A DNA stretch of 64,000 bases. It comes from Bacillota bacterium (GTDB lineage: Bacteria > Bacillota > Clostridia > Acetivibrionales > DSM-1351). The notes beneath the pieces are model-generated. The model was not told the DNA's origin. It saw only the letters and a list, made by a program, of their open reading frames with translations, and ran no database searches. Shown here one piece after another: positions 43,515 through 52,910 of this stretch (its first letter is position 1; each line of letters opens with the position of its first letter). The DNA lies in contig JAEYHZ010000004.1 in NCBI GenBank assembly GCA_023409265.1, positions 186,001 through 250,000 of the forward strand. Reading direction: 5' to 3'. Both the position numbers and the translations under genes were made by a program.

Positions 43515-44012
43515 ATGAGAGTAAATGTGTCTGAAATTATTAAAACTGAAGGAGCCGGGATTGACGTCAGTTTCCATGACGATCTACCCGAATTACGGGA
43601 GTATGATACTTCAGTAGAATTCAAACCTTCATTTGAGTTTACAGGGCGCATCGTTAATTTGGGTGGCCTGTTAAAACTAAGTGGTGATCTTCATTTTGAA
43701 TTCAGTGCCAATTGCCTTAGGTGTTTAAAACGAGTTGATACCGTTTTAAATATCAAGGTTGAAGAGAGCTTTGTCGAGGTTTCCAAATCCGATGATGTCG
43801 ATGCATATCCATTTGAAGGTAATGTTGTGGACATTGATAAACCACTTATGGACAACATAATTCTTGCACTGCCTATGAAAACAATCTGCAGCGAAGACTG
43901 TAAAGGCTTATGCAAGACATGTGGTACTAATTTGAACATAAAAAATTGTAATTGTGATGAACGCGAAATAGTAGACCCAAGAATGGAAATACTTAAAGAT
44001 TATTTCAAGTAG
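43515..44012 (+). CDS. yceD: DUF177 / YceD-family protein
   Basis: A 165-aa protein of the YceD family that almost always precedes rpmF and is tied to 23S rRNA metabolism. It shows C-x-R-C-L (NCLRCLKRVD), the conserved C-x3-C-x2-C set (CSEDCKGLCKTCG), and the C-terminal PRMEILKD. ATG 43515 follows AAGAGGT; the longer reading from 43491 starts at the transcript start and is rejected. Confidence 0.92.
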   Translation: MRVNVSEIIKTEGAGIDVSFHDDLPELREYDTSVEFKPSFEFTGRIVNLGGLLKLSGDLHFEFSANCLRCLKRVDTVLNIKVEESFVEVSKSDDVDAYPFEGNVVDIDKPLMDNIILALPMKTICSEDCKGLCKTCGTNLNIKNCNCDEREIVDPRMEILKDYFK

Positions 44013-44069
44013 GTTTCTGCAAGCAGGTTTCTACTTAGATGGTTGCATTATAGTAGGGAGGTGTTATTG

Positions 44070-44252
44070 ATGGCAAATCCAAAGCGTAGATGGTCCAAGG
44101 CAAGAACAGGTAAGAGAAGATCCCAGTGGAAGCTGGCATCACCAACTCTAGTAAGCTGCCCACAGTGTCATGTTTTCAAGCTGCCTCACAGGGTATGTGG
44201 TGAATGTGGATATTATGATGGCAAACAGGTAGTTAAAGTAGAAGCTAAATAA
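44070..44252 (+). CDS. rpmF: 50S ribosomal protein L32
   Basis: A 60-aa L32 with the standard start MANPKRRWSKARTGKRRS and a zinc ribbon CPQCHVFKLPHRVCGECGYY. All four cysteines are kept (C+ form). AGGGAGGTG stands eight bases before ATG 44070. It is paired with yceD, 57 bases upstream. Confidence 0.97.
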   Translation: MANPKRRWSKARTGKRRSQWKLASPTLVSCPQCHVFKLPHRVCGECGYYDGKQVVKVEAK

Positions 44253-44264
44253 TAATATGTCATT

Positions 44265-44296
44265 AAAGCAGCGGGAGTAATCTTGCTGCTTTTTGA
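44265..44296 (+). terminator. Terminator after rpmF
   Basis: Stem aaagcagc / gctgcttt with a 12-base loop, then T residues. Confidence 0.75.
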
Positions 44297-44335
44297 TTTT
44301 GTGTTTATTTATAATTTGGAAATCGTAATTCTAAT

Positions 44336-44454
44336 ATAAGAATAAGTAGTATAAGGATAAGTAGTATAAGGATAAGTAGTATAAGAATAAGTAGTATAAG
44401 AATAGTAGTATGAGGTTAAGTAGTATAATGAATAGTAGTATGAGGATAAGTGAT
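44336..44454. repeat. Tandem repeat, 15-base unit, about eight copies
   Basis: Consensus ATAAGRATAAGTAGT. The first four copies are nearly identical; the later ones are degenerate, one missing a base. It lies between rpmF and the DUF512-type gene. The unit has three in-frame stop trinucleotides, so it is non-coding on this strand. Confidence 0.85.
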
Positions 44455-44533
44455 ATAAGAATAAAATGTATACAGCTGAAATAATACTACATACAAGAAA
44501 TATGTTTGAGAATGGTTGAGAGGGTGTTTTTCC

Positions 44534-45853
44534 TTGAGCAATAAAAAAATTAAAATATGTATGGTTCAGCCGGGGAGCATAGCCGAGGAGGCTGGCATTG
44601 AAGCGGGGGACAGGCTGCTTTCCATCAATGAAAAAACTATAAAGGATATTTTCGATTATAGATATTATCAGGCTTCTGAGGAACTGCTTCTGGAAATAGA
44701 AAAACCTGATGGTGAGATCTGGGAAATAGAAGTTGAAAAGGACGAAAATGAAGAATTGGGACTTGAATTTGAAGACTCTCTAATTGATGGTGCCAAAAGC
44801 TGTACCAACAAGTGTATTTTCTGCTTTATTGATCAGCTTCCGAAAGGTATGCGCGAAACTGTATATTTTAAGGATGACGATTCCAGACTTTCATTTCTTA
44901 CCGGAAATTATGTAACTCTTACGAACATAAAAAATGAAGAGCTCAAGAGGATAATTCACTATAGGATGTCTCCTATAAATGTGTCTGTTCACACTACAAA
45001 TCCCGATCTCAGAAAATTCATGCTGGGGAACAGATTTGCGGGAGATGTTCTGGATAAAATCAAAATGTTAACTGACAATGGCATTGAAGTAAACTGCCAG
45101 ATTGTTTTATGCAGAGATATCAATGACAAGGAAGAGCTGAACAGAACAATAGGTGATCTGGCCCGGCTTACGCCGGGTATTAACAGTGTGTCCATAGTTC
45201 CTGTCGGAATAAGCAAACACAGGGATACCCTTTTTAAGCTGACACCTTTCGATAAACAGAGCAGCGCAGAAGTAATTGAACAGGTACATAAATGGCAGGA
45301 CAGGCTCCTTAAAGAAACAGGGTCCCGTTTGATATATCTTTCTGACGAATTCTATATTAATGCTGATGAGGAATTACCCAAATATAAAGATTATGATGGC
45401 TTCCCGCAAATAGAAAACGGGGTTGGAATGGTTGCATCCTTAAAAAAGGAAATAACTGATACCTTAAAACACAAAAAAGGTAATACTTTACCGTCAAAAA
45501 GATATATAAGTATTGCAACAGGTAGACTTGTAAATAAAATTATATTAAAATTGGTAGAAGAAATAAAAACCAAATACGCTGGGCTTGAAGTTAATGTTTA
45601 CGCGATAGAAAACAATTTTTTCGGCCCATATGTTACAGTCTCCGGTCTGCTAACCGGCAGGGATATAGCCGAGCAGCTGAGGGGAAAGGAGCTGGGGCAG
45701 GAACTGCTAATCAGCAGAAGTATGCTTAGAGCCGGAGAACATGTGCTACTGGATGACTATACTGTTGAACAGCTTGAAAATGAACTGAAGGTAAAAATCC
45801 GTATAGTTGACAGCAGCGGAGAAGATTTTGTTAATGCATTAATTGGAAAATGA
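44534..45853 (+). CDS. DUF512 protein (PDZ-like + radical-SAM-like)
   Basis: A 439-aa protein conserved in clostridia, usually next to der/engA as here. An N-terminal PDZ-like segment (VQPGSIAEEAGIEAGDRLLSI) precedes a TIM-barrel-like region with CTNKCIFCFIDQLPKGM, a C-x3-C-x2-C cluster motif of radical SAM type, and the C-terminal DUF512 domain (YAIENNFFGPYVTVSGLLTG). TTG 44534 follows GAGAGGGTG. The reaction is not established. Function left open. Confidence 0.9.
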   Translation: MSNKKIKICMVQPGSIAEEAGIEAGDRLLSINEKTIKDIFDYRYYQASEELLLEIEKPDGEIWEIEVEKDENEELGLEFEDSLIDGAKSCTNKCIFCFIDQLPKGMRETVYFKDDDSRLSFLTGNYVTLTNIKNEELKRIIHYRMSPINVSVHTTNPDLRKFMLGNRFAGDVLDKIKMLTDNGIEVNCQIVLCRDINDKEELNRTIGDLARLTPGINSVSIVPVGISKHRDTLFKLTPFDKQSSAEVIEQVHKWQDRLLKETGSRLIYLSDEFYINADEELPKYKDYDGFPQIENGVGMVASLKKEITDTLKHKKGNTLPSKRYISIATGRLVNKIILKLVEEIKTKYAGLEVNVYAIENNFFGPYVTVSGLLTGRDIAEQLRGKELGQELLISRSMLRAGEHVLLDDYTVEQLENELKVKIRIVDSSGEDFVNALIGK

Positions 45854-45930
45854 AGTTAATAATATATATCATGAATGAAACCTATTAAAATATGGAAAAC
45901 GTTTTTTCAAAAGACGCGGAGGTGTAAGGT

Positions 45931-47256
45931 TTGGGTAAACCCATAGTGGCAGTTGTTGGTAGACCTAATGTTGGGAAATCAACATTTTTTAACTATCTGG
46001 CAGGAAGTAGAATATCTATTGTAGAAGATACTCCTGGAGTAACCAGAGATAGAATATATACCGAGATTGAATGGAGAAGCAAAAAATTTACCTTAATTGA
46101 TACGGGAGGAATAGAGCCCTATTCAGAAGATATTATTATGCAGCAAATGAAGCGTCAGGCTGAGATTGCAATAGAAACTGCAGACGTAATAATCTTCATG
46201 GTGGATGCTAAGGACGGAATGACCGCAACCGACAAGGAAGTTGCAACAATGCTTAGAAAGGCTAAAAAGCCTGTAATACTGACAGTTAACAAGGTTGACA
46301 GAGTCGGTGAGCCGCCGCCGGACGTATACGAATTTTATAATCTGGGTATGGGAGATATGGTTGTAATTTCTTCTGTGCACGGTCTGGGAATGGGAGACCT
46401 GTTGGATGCCGTATTTGAGCATTTCCCCGAGGATATTGGCGATGTAGAGGACGAGGATGTTATTAAGGTAGCAGTTGTAGGTAAACCCAATGCAGGTAAA
46501 TCATCTTTAATTAATTCCATATTGGGTGAAGAGAGGGTTATTGTCAGTAATATTCCAGGAACAACCCGGGATGCAATTGATACCCATGTTGAGAATAACG
46601 GTCAGAAATACACCTTTATTGATACTGCAGGTATCAGAAAAAGAGCAAAGATCAATGAAAGCATTGAAAAGTACAGTACTATCAGGTCGTGGACAGCTAT
46701 CGAAAGAGCTGATGTATGTCTCATAATGATAGACGCAGAGGACGGTGTTACCGAACAGGATACCAAAATTGCCGGTTATGCTCATCAACAGGGAAAAGCT
46801 TCTATAATAGTAATAAACAAGTGGGATTTAATTGAAAAGGAGACAGGTACCCTGGAGGAATACAGGAAACAGGTTCACGAGAAGCTGGGCTTTATGACAT
46901 ATGCTCCTGTGCTCTTTATTTCTGCAAAGACAGGACAAAGAGTTAACAAGATATATGAGCTTATCAAATTTGTTGCAGACCAGGCTGCCTTTAGAATCTC
47001 TACCGGCATGCTGAATGATTTGGTTAATGAAGCTGTTGCGATGGTACAGCCTCCTTCTGATAAGGGAAAGAGACTGAAGATTTACTATATGACTCAGGCT
47101 GGAATCAAGCCGCCGTCCTTTGTTGTTTTTGTAAATGATCTGGAGCTGTTCCATTACTCTTATGAGCGTTATCTGGAAAATCAACTCAGGAAAAACTTCG
47201 GTTTCGAAGGTACACCGATCAGGTTTATTCACAGACAGCGTGACAAGGAGGAATAA
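45931..47256 (+). CDS. der: GTPase Der (EngA)
   Basis: Essential double GTPase for 50S ribosome assembly. The 441-aa protein has two G domains: GRPNVGKST, DTGG and NKVD in the first, and GKPNAGKSS, DTAG and NKWD in the second, then a KH-like C-terminal domain. TTG 45931 is the start, with GGAGGTG six bases upstream. Confidence 0.97.
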   Translation: MGKPIVAVVGRPNVGKSTFFNYLAGSRISIVEDTPGVTRDRIYTEIEWRSKKFTLIDTGGIEPYSEDIIMQQMKRQAEIAIETADVIIFMVDAKDGMTATDKEVATMLRKAKKPVILTVNKVDRVGEPPPDVYEFYNLGMGDMVVISSVHGLGMGDLLDAVFEHFPEDIGDVEDEDVIKVAVVGKPNAGKSSLINSILGEERVIVSNIPGTTRDAIDTHVENNGQKYTFIDTAGIRKRAKINESIEKYSTIRSWTAIERADVCLIMIDAEDGVTEQDTKIAGYAHQQGKASIIVINKWDLIEKETGTLEEYRKQVHEKLGFMTYAPVLFISAKTGQRVNKIYELIKFVADQAAFRISTGMLNDLVNEAVAMVQPPSDKGKRLKIYYMTQAGIKPPSFVVFVNDLELFHYSYERYLENQLRKNFGFEGTPIRFIHRQRDKEE

Positions 47257-47386
47257 AGTGGAAAACCAAGTGAAAGAGATTCGGAGGCATTACCGGAAAA
47301 CTGTGGCCTGAAGTCGGAAGTAAGGAGATAGAAGCTGAAATGAGCTGACAGTAACAAAGCCTTTAGGGCGGAAACGGTGGATTTAT

Positions 47387-48031
47387 ATGGGAGTTTTTAT
47401 ATTAAAATTATTAATAGTAATAGTAATCGGATATCTTCTTGGAAGCTTGAACACCTCTATCATCGTCGGGAAATTATATGGCACAGATATAAGAAAGCAT
47501 GGCAGCGGAAATGCGGGTATGACCAATACTCTCAGGACTCTGGGCAAGGCTGCCGCTGTTATGGTGATTGTCGGAGATGTTCTAAAAGGAGTTTTATCTT
47601 ATATAATTGGTAATGTAGTATTTAATACAATGCCTGAGGCTGTAATGATCAATATTGTCAATGTGGGCGGAATGGCTGCCGGGATAGCTGCCATAGCCGG
47701 ACATAACTGGCCGGTTTATTTCGGATTTAAAGGCGGTAAAGGTATTCTTACTTCCATTTCAGTTGTTATGATGATGGACTGGAAACTTGGTTTGATTCTG
47801 CTTGGCATTTTTGCAGTTATTGTAGCTGTTACCAGATATGTATCCCTTGGTTCAATCCTAGCTTCCATAGCGTTTCCTATTGCTGCTTTTATAAAAGGGA
47901 ACGGACCCCTCTTTATAATTTTTTCTGCTATTTTAGCTATTCTGGCAGTTGCCAGACATAGTGCCAATATAAAAAGGCTACTCAGCGGTACAGAAGCCAA
48001 GTTGGGCCAAAAAAAGAAAGAAAACGGCTAA
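47387..48031 (+). CDS. plsY: Acyl-phosphate:glycerol-3-phosphate acyltransferase
   Basis: Adds the first acyl chain to glycerol-3-phosphate at the membrane. A 214-aa protein with about five membrane segments and the PlsY motifs GSGNAGMTNTLRTLG, GHNWPVYFGFKGGKG and RHSANIKRLLSGTE. It is followed by gpsA, which supplies glycerol-3-phosphate, a common and functionally sensible pair. Confidence 0.96.
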   Translation: MGVFILKLLIVIVIGYLLGSLNTSIIVGKLYGTDIRKHGSGNAGMTNTLRTLGKAAAVMVIVGDVLKGVLSYIIGNVVFNTMPEAVMINIVNVGGMAAGIAAIAGHNWPVYFGFKGGKGILTSISVVMMMDWKLGLILLGIFAVIVAVTRYVSLGSILASIAFPIAAFIKGNGPLFIIFSAILAILAVARHSANIKRLLSGTEAKLGQKKKENG

Positions 48032-48071
48032 ATAATAAGGATTTATCATTCATCAATATCAGGAGGGAAAT

Positions 48072-49067
48072 ATGAATAGAGATGTTGCGGTTGTCGGAGC
48101 TGGAAGTATGGGGACAGCAATGGCAGTTCTTTTATCAAAGAATGGTAATAATGTAAAACTGTGGTCACCCATGAAAGATGAAATAAGCATGCTTAAGGCG
48201 AATCGAGAGCATGTGACCAGGTTGCCCGGAGTTAAAGTACCGGATAGTGTGGAGTTTACTACCGACATAGAAATCGCTGTAAAGGATGCCGACGTAGTAG
48301 TGCTTGCAGTACCTTCTCAAACTACAAGACAGAATTGCAGGACTTTGGCGGGCATAATATCAAAGGACACTGTTGTTGTAACCTGTTCCAAGGGCATAGA
48401 GGATGGCACCTGCAAGCTGCTTTCGGAGATTATGCACGAGGAGCTTCCAAACAACGATATAGCTGTTTTATCGGGACCAAGCCACGCAGAGGAAATCGGG
48501 AGAGATATACCCACCACTGTTGTAGCTGCATCGGAGAACATAGAAATTGCTAAATTTTTGCAGGATTTATTTATGACACCTAATTTCAGAGTTTATACAA
48601 ATACCGATGTAATCGGAGTTGAGCTTGGCGGAGCACTTAAAAATATTATAGCCCTATGTGCCGGTATTTCAGACGGTTTGGGCTTTGGAGACAATACTAA
48701 AGCCGCGCTTATGACCAGAGGTATTGCCGAAATCTCAAGACTTGGGGTGGCTATGGGCGGAAATGCCGATACTTTCTCAGGACTTACAGGTGTGGGTGAC
48801 CTTATTGTAACCTGTACAAGTATGCACAGCAGAAACAGGAGAGCCGGGATACTCATAGGACAGGGCAAATCGGTTCAGGAGGCTCTGGATGAAGTGAATA
48901 TGGTAGTTGAAGGTGTGGCTACTACAAAGCCTGCTTACGAACTCGCAAGGAAACTGGGCGTATCCATGCCTATTACAAATGAGGCTTATAGCATATTATT
49001 TGAAGGAAAGGATCCCAGATATGCAGTTGGAGATCTCATGACCAGAGACAAGAAAACTGAGATGTAG
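48072..49067 (+). CDS. gpsA: Glycerol-3-phosphate dehydrogenase [NAD(P)+]
   Basis: Reduces dihydroxyacetone phosphate to glycerol-3-phosphate for phospholipid synthesis. The 331-aa protein has the nucleotide-binding GAGSMGTAMAVLL, SGPSHAEEI, the catalytic lysine region VELGGALKNIIALCAGI and GLTGVGDLIVTCTS. AGGAGGG precedes ATG 48072. It lies 40 bases behind plsY in the same operon. Confidence 0.97.
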   Translation: MNRDVAVVGAGSMGTAMAVLLSKNGNNVKLWSPMKDEISMLKANREHVTRLPGVKVPDSVEFTTDIEIAVKDADVVVLAVPSQTTRQNCRTLAGIISKDTVVVTCSKGIEDGTCKLLSEIMHEELPNNDIAVLSGPSHAEEIGRDIPTTVVAASENIEIAKFLQDLFMTPNFRVYTNTDVIGVELGGALKNIIALCAGISDGLGFGDNTKAALMTRGIAEISRLGVAMGGNADTFSGLTGVGDLIVTCTSMHSRNRRAGILIGQGKSVQEALDEVNMVVEGVATTKPAYELARKLGVSMPITNEAYSILFEGKDPRYAVGDLMTRDKKTEM

Positions 49068-49105
49068 GAACCGAATTAAATAAGATTCAATCAATATAGA
49101 AAACC

Positions 49106-49130
49106 AGGCCGGCATATGATATGCCGGCCT
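49106..49130. terminator. Terminator after gpsA
   Basis: Stem aggccggcat / atgccggcct with a 5-base loop, located between convergent genes. Confidence 0.75.
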
Positions 49131-49225
49131 TAATTGTTATATGCCTTTAGCCTTTCGAACTCATAACGCATGGGAAACATAAACTGCCATAGAATGACCT
49201 GAATGTACAGACAGGCGTACTCAAG

Positions 49226-49990
49226 TTAGTTTATAGGTTTTTGTGCTGCAATAAGGAATCTGTGCTCCATACTCTCAATGTATCCCGACCTTTCAAGGAC
49301 AGCCTGCAGATTGCATAATTTCTCGAAGCAGCTGTCTACAGAAAAACCGGGGAATTCCCATTCGATAATTTTAGCAAAATAGACGAGAGCTCCTATATCG
49401 AGAAATTTCAGCTTCGGGAAGAATTCTTCAGCTTTAATAATTGTAAAACCCTGGCTGCTGAATAAGGCAATATTTTTTTTCAGATTGTGCTCAGGGTCAA
49501 TTATTTGTTTAAAATCACCCAGTAGGAAACGTCCGAGTTCTTTGTTATTAAGACCTCCAACCTGCTGTGTAATAAACAATCCGCCTGGTTTAAGCAAACG
49601 AAAGACTTCATCTGCGCTATAGGACTCGTGCCGGTTAAGTATTATATCAAACATGCCTGCTTCAAACGGGAGCGCCCCATCATCAAAAACCTGCCTTACA
49701 TCAATTCCAAGAGGCACCAGGGTATTTTTACACAGCTCATAGTTTGGAGGATAGGCCTCGGTAGCGCAGGTATTGGCATATGGATGCTTTAGAGATAAGA
49801 GATATTCTCCGCCTCCGGTGCCCATATCCAATAATTTTTGCTCAGGGCTCAGGCAGCTGCGTACAATCTGATCATAGCTCCAGGGCAGTGGTTCTTCAAT
49901 TGTTCTCTCATTTATATAAGAAAAATCCCAGCCCGAAAAACTTTTCTTTTCCTCATTAAGACAGAAATTCTTTAATTCTGTAAAATTCAT
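49226..49990 (-). CDS. Class I SAM-dependent methyltransferase
   Basis: A 254-aa Rossmann methyltransferase. Motif I is LLDMGTGGGEYLLSL, motif II region CATEAYPPNYELC, and motif IV/V FDIILNRHESY then RLLKPGGLFITQQVGG. The substrate is unknown; related proteins are annotated as generic small-molecule methyltransferases. AAAGGGG precedes ATG 49990 on the minus strand. It stands alone between gpsA and spoIVA. Confidence 0.85.
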   Translation of the reverse strand: MNFTELKNFCLNEEKKSFSGWDFSYINERTIEEPLPWSYDQIVRSCLSPEQKLLDMGTGGGEYLLSLKHPYANTCATEAYPPNYELCKNTLVPLGIDVRQVFDDGALPFEAGMFDIILNRHESYSADEVFRLLKPGGLFITQQVGGLNNKELGRFLLGDFKQIIDPEHNLKKNIALFSSQGFTIIKAEEFFPKLKFLDIGALVYFAKIIEWEFPGFSVDSCFEKLCNLQAVLERSGYIESMEHRFLIAAQKPIN

Positions 49991-50449
49991 ATAATAAAAC
50001 CCCTTTTCAAGATTTAATTTTAGCGGTCAGGCATTATACCTAAACTGCTTCCGGATGGATGCAAGTGACTTTTGAAAAGCGGGTGCAGTTAGCTGACAGC
50101 AAATTTTCGCATCCCGGTACAATCTGCCATCAGATCAAAATAACTGCACCGGGTAATTAAGTCGTTTTGATACCATAAGTTTATTCTCCTCTCAGATGTT
50201 TCTTTGACGCCTCTGAAGCCCATTAAGAAAATTATTAACGTACAACCGTAAGTATCATTAGCTAGATATATAATTGTATAGTTTTAACCGAATACTTCCA
50301 AAAAAAACTTTAATATAATTATACATTAATTTTTTAAGGAAATATTTTTTTTGTAATAATAACTTTTTTCGGACATATATTTAATATTGAAAGAGACATC
50401 GTACATAGTCCTATTTGGGCATGTAGCAATATAGGGGAGGGTTCTAAGC
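49991..50449. other. Intergenic region between methyltransferase and spoIVA
   Basis: Contains a 10-bp perfect inverted repeat, ggtgcagtta (50082-50091) and taactgcacc (50141-50150), with a 49-base centre. The part near spoIVA holds a candidate sigma-E-like promoter, ACATATAT near 50374 and ATCGTACATA near 50398 (weak). No gene is seen. Confidence 0.45.
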
Positions 50450-51928
50450 GTGGAAAAATTCAATATTTACCAGCAAATAGCTGAAAGAACTCAAGGGGAT
50501 ATTTATATAGGTATAGTGGGACCTGTGAGAACCGGAAAATCAACTTTTATCAAGAGATTTATGGATCTGTTGGTTATTCCGAATATAGAGAACACTTACC
50601 AGAAGGAAAGGGCAATAGATGAGCTTCCACAAAGTGCGTCGGGAAGAACCATAATGACCACTGAACCTAAATTCATCCCCAATGAGGCAGTAGAAATAGT
50701 TATTGACGACAATGTACAGCTAAAAGTAAGAATGATTGACTGTGTCGGGTATATGGTTAGGGGGGCTATGGGCCACCTGGAAAACAACGCCCCGAGAATG
50801 GTATCAACACCATGGTATGATTACCAGATTCCTTTTGAAGAGGCCGCTGAACTTGGAACGAAGAAGGTAATTAACGAGCATTCCACAATAGGTATCGTAA
50901 TAACTACTGATGGAAGTATTTCCGACATTTCGAGAGAAGATTACATAGAAGCCGAGAGAAGGGTTATTACCGAACTTAAAGCCATCAATAAGCCGTTTGT
51001 TGTTATAATCAATACCACCAGACCCAGAGATCCTGATACTATCAGGCTGCGTGACGAATTGGAACAAAAATACGGTGTAACAGTTCTGCCGATGGATTGT
51101 CTGCAGATGAGAATCGATGATATTGATTCGGTAATGGAAAAAATTCTTCATGAATTCCCTATTTTTGAAATCGGCATCAATATTCCAAGATGGGTTGAGG
51201 CATTGGACGATTCACACTGGCTTAAGGCAAGCATGATAGACTCCATAAGGGAAACCTTCAAATCAGCCGGAAGAATAAGAGATATAAAACTTGCCATGCC
51301 TTCCTTTGAAAATTACGACTTTATAAAGAGGGCTGTAATTGACATGGTAAGTCTTGGAGAGGGTTCAGTTCTTGTAGATATATCAACAACAGATGGATTA
51401 CTCTATAGAATCCTTAGCGAAGAATCAGGTATGGAAATTGAGGGTGAGCACAAGTTAATTAGCCTGATAAAAGATCTTGCCAGAATCAAAAAGGAATATG
51501 ACAGAGTTGAATATGCACTGCATGAAGTCAAGGTAAAGGGCTATGGAATGGTTTCCCCTCAGCTTGAAGAACTTACACTTGAAGAACCTGAAATTATCAA
51601 GCAGGGTAACAAGTTTGGCGTTAAATTAAGGGCCAGTGCCCCATCAATTCATATGATCCGTGCAGATATTGAAACTGAGATAGCTCCTCTGGTAGGTACA
51701 GAAAAGCAGTCTGAAGAACTTGTTACCTATTTGCTGAGAGAATTTGAAAATGATACCGGAAGGCTCTGGGAATCAAATATTTTTGGAAAATCCCTTCACG
51801 AACTTGTAAATGAAGGCCTGCAGAATAAACTGTTCAGAATGCCTGAAGACGCACAGCTCAAGCTCCAGGAGACCTTGCAGAAAATTATAAATGAAGGCAG
51901 CGGCGGTTTGATCTGCATAATATTATAG
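50450..51928 (+). CDS. spoIVA: Stage IV sporulation protein A (spore coat morphogenetic ATPase)
   Basis: Forms the basement layer of the spore coat on the forespore surface by ATP-driven polymerisation. The 492-aa protein has Walker A GPVRTGKS (residues 24-31), MIDCVGYMV and the conserved NEHSTIGIVITTDGSI region (given here in part), and ends in the short hydrophobic tail GGLICIIL. GTG 50450 follows GGGGAGGG. Its presence shows the host makes endospores. Confidence 0.97.
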   Translation: MEKFNIYQQIAERTQGDIYIGIVGPVRTGKSTFIKRFMDLLVIPNIENTYQKERAIDELPQSASGRTIMTTEPKFIPNEAVEIVIDDNVQLKVRMIDCVGYMVRGAMGHLENNAPRMVSTPWYDYQIPFEEAAELGTKKVINEHSTIGIVITTDGSISDISREDYIEAERRVITELKAINKPFVVIINTTRPRDPDTIRLRDELEQKYGVTVLPMDCLQMRIDDIDSVMEKILHEFPIFEIGINIPRWVEALDDSHWLKASMIDSIRETFKSAGRIRDIKLAMPSFENYDFIKRAVIDMVSLGEGSVLVDISTTDGLLYRILSEESGMEIEGEHKLISLIKDLARIKKEYDRVEYALHEVKVKGYGMVSPQLEELTLEEPEIIKQGNKFGVKLRASAPSIHMIRADIETEIAPLVGTEKQSEELVTYLLREFENDTGRLWESNIFGKSLHELVNEGLQNKLFRMPEDAQLKLQETLQKIINEGSGGLICIIL

Positions 51929-51979
51929 TTCAGTTATGGGTGAGAAATCATCCTTGATAAGGCGCCCAAAACGGGTGCA

Positions 51980-52020
51980 GTACAGCCAGGCAGGAGACAG
52001 ATGACCCAGCTTGGCTGTAC
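51980..52020. repeat. Inverted repeat downstream of spoIVA
   Basis: gtacagcca / tggctgtac, 9 bp perfect with a 23-base loop. It is preceded by cgggtgcag, which also precedes the inverted repeat at 50082, upstream of spoIVA. Confidence 0.5.
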
Positions 52021-52098
52021 ACAATTACAGGCGAGAGAAGGTAACAAAACTTTCTACAGCCGAAAAACTTCTATTTAGCCTGTGTGTTATAATGGAAT

Positions 52099-52146
52099 TC
52101 AGGAAAAAGGGGAGGGACGCCCAAGCATCCTTCCCCTTTTTCCTGA
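52099..52146. terminator. Long bidirectional terminator between spoIVA and thiT
   Basis: An 18-bp stem (one G-U pair) of type tcaggaaaaaggggaggg, with a 12-base loop and A/T runs at both sides. Confidence 0.88.
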
Positions 52147-52192
52147 CGGTATCCGAAACCATCTTTTGTGTTATACATTTTTTTATTAGAAA

Positions 52193-52735
52193 TCAGGCTT
52201 CTATTCGGAGGCCTTTTTCAAGAAGAAATCTTTTTAAAGGATTGTATAAAAGGCTCATTAAAACAGCTGAAATAATTAATTCCGGCAGCATGTAACTTCC
52301 GTTATACACCAGAGAATATAAGTAAGGGCTCATTCCTTCAGGAGCATATGAAGCCCATAATACAATTCCTGAAATATAGTGGAATGTAAATCTACCTGCC
52401 AAAGCTATAGTAATACTTCCTACTATTCCGGCAAGATTCTTTTTAAACAGGCCTGCAAAACCAAGACAACCAAAAGCAAAGATATAATCTAGAAATATAC
52501 CCAGCGGATGATATGAAAACTTGGTTCCAAGTGCAAACTGCAGAAACCCGTAAACAAGTCCCGCCAACAGCCCCGGTTTTGCTCCCCAGCGGACAGCAAA
52601 AATCATAACAGGTATCATACTACCGGGTGTAATTGAACCGCCATTTGGCAATTCATACTTAATTAAACTTAATGCTTGAGAAAGGGCAATCATTATACCC
52701 GCCTCGACCACCATTCTGGTAGACATTTTTTTCAT
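52193..52735 (-). CDS. thiT: Thiamine transporter, ECF S component
   Basis: Binds thiamine in the membrane and works with a shared ECF module. A 180-aa protein with about six membrane segments; ThiT-like motifs include GSITPGSMIPVMIFA, RWGAKPGLLAGLVYGFLQF and the AEG-equivalent region SYAPEGMSPYLYSLVYNGSYM (quoted in part). TAAGGAGG precedes ATG 52735. A TPP riboswitch upstream confirms the substrate class. Confidence 0.95.
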   Translation of the reverse strand: MKKMSTRMVVEAGIMIALSQALSLIKYELPNGGSITPGSMIPVMIFAVRWGAKPGLLAGLVYGFLQFALGTKFSYHPLGIFLDYIFAFGCLGFAGLFKKNLAGIVGSITIALAGRFTFHYISGIVLWASYAPEGMSPYLYSLVYNGSYMLPELIISAVLMSLLYNPLKRFLLEKGLRIEA

Positions 52736-52795
52736 TGAAACTCCTCCTTAAAATAAAAAATGCCATACCTGTTTGGAAAAATGCAGCATGACAAA

Positions 52796-52910
52796 TTAGC
52801 TTTCCTACGCTGGCATTACCCAGATCAGGTATATGGAATGCAGTGCATTCCAAAGGGTTTAAAGTAAAACATACTTATTCTCAGCCGAATAAATTTTCAG
52901 CTCCCCGAAG
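52796..52910 (-). ncRNA. TPP riboswitch (THI element)
   Basis: On the minus strand the order is GGGGAGCTG, GGCTGAGAATA, ACCCTTTGGAA, ACCTGATCTGGGTAATGCCAGCGTAGG (quoted in pieces), matching the TPP aptamer. It is 60 bases before thiT, and the thiamine level should switch expression off. Confidence 0.96.

Noticed and set aside
44336..44454. CRISPR array
   Set aside because: Units are 15 bases, directly adjacent with no spacers, and no cas genes are present.
47377..47613. 78-codon ORF overlapping plsY
   Set aside because: Shadow frame; the plsY reading has clear family motifs.
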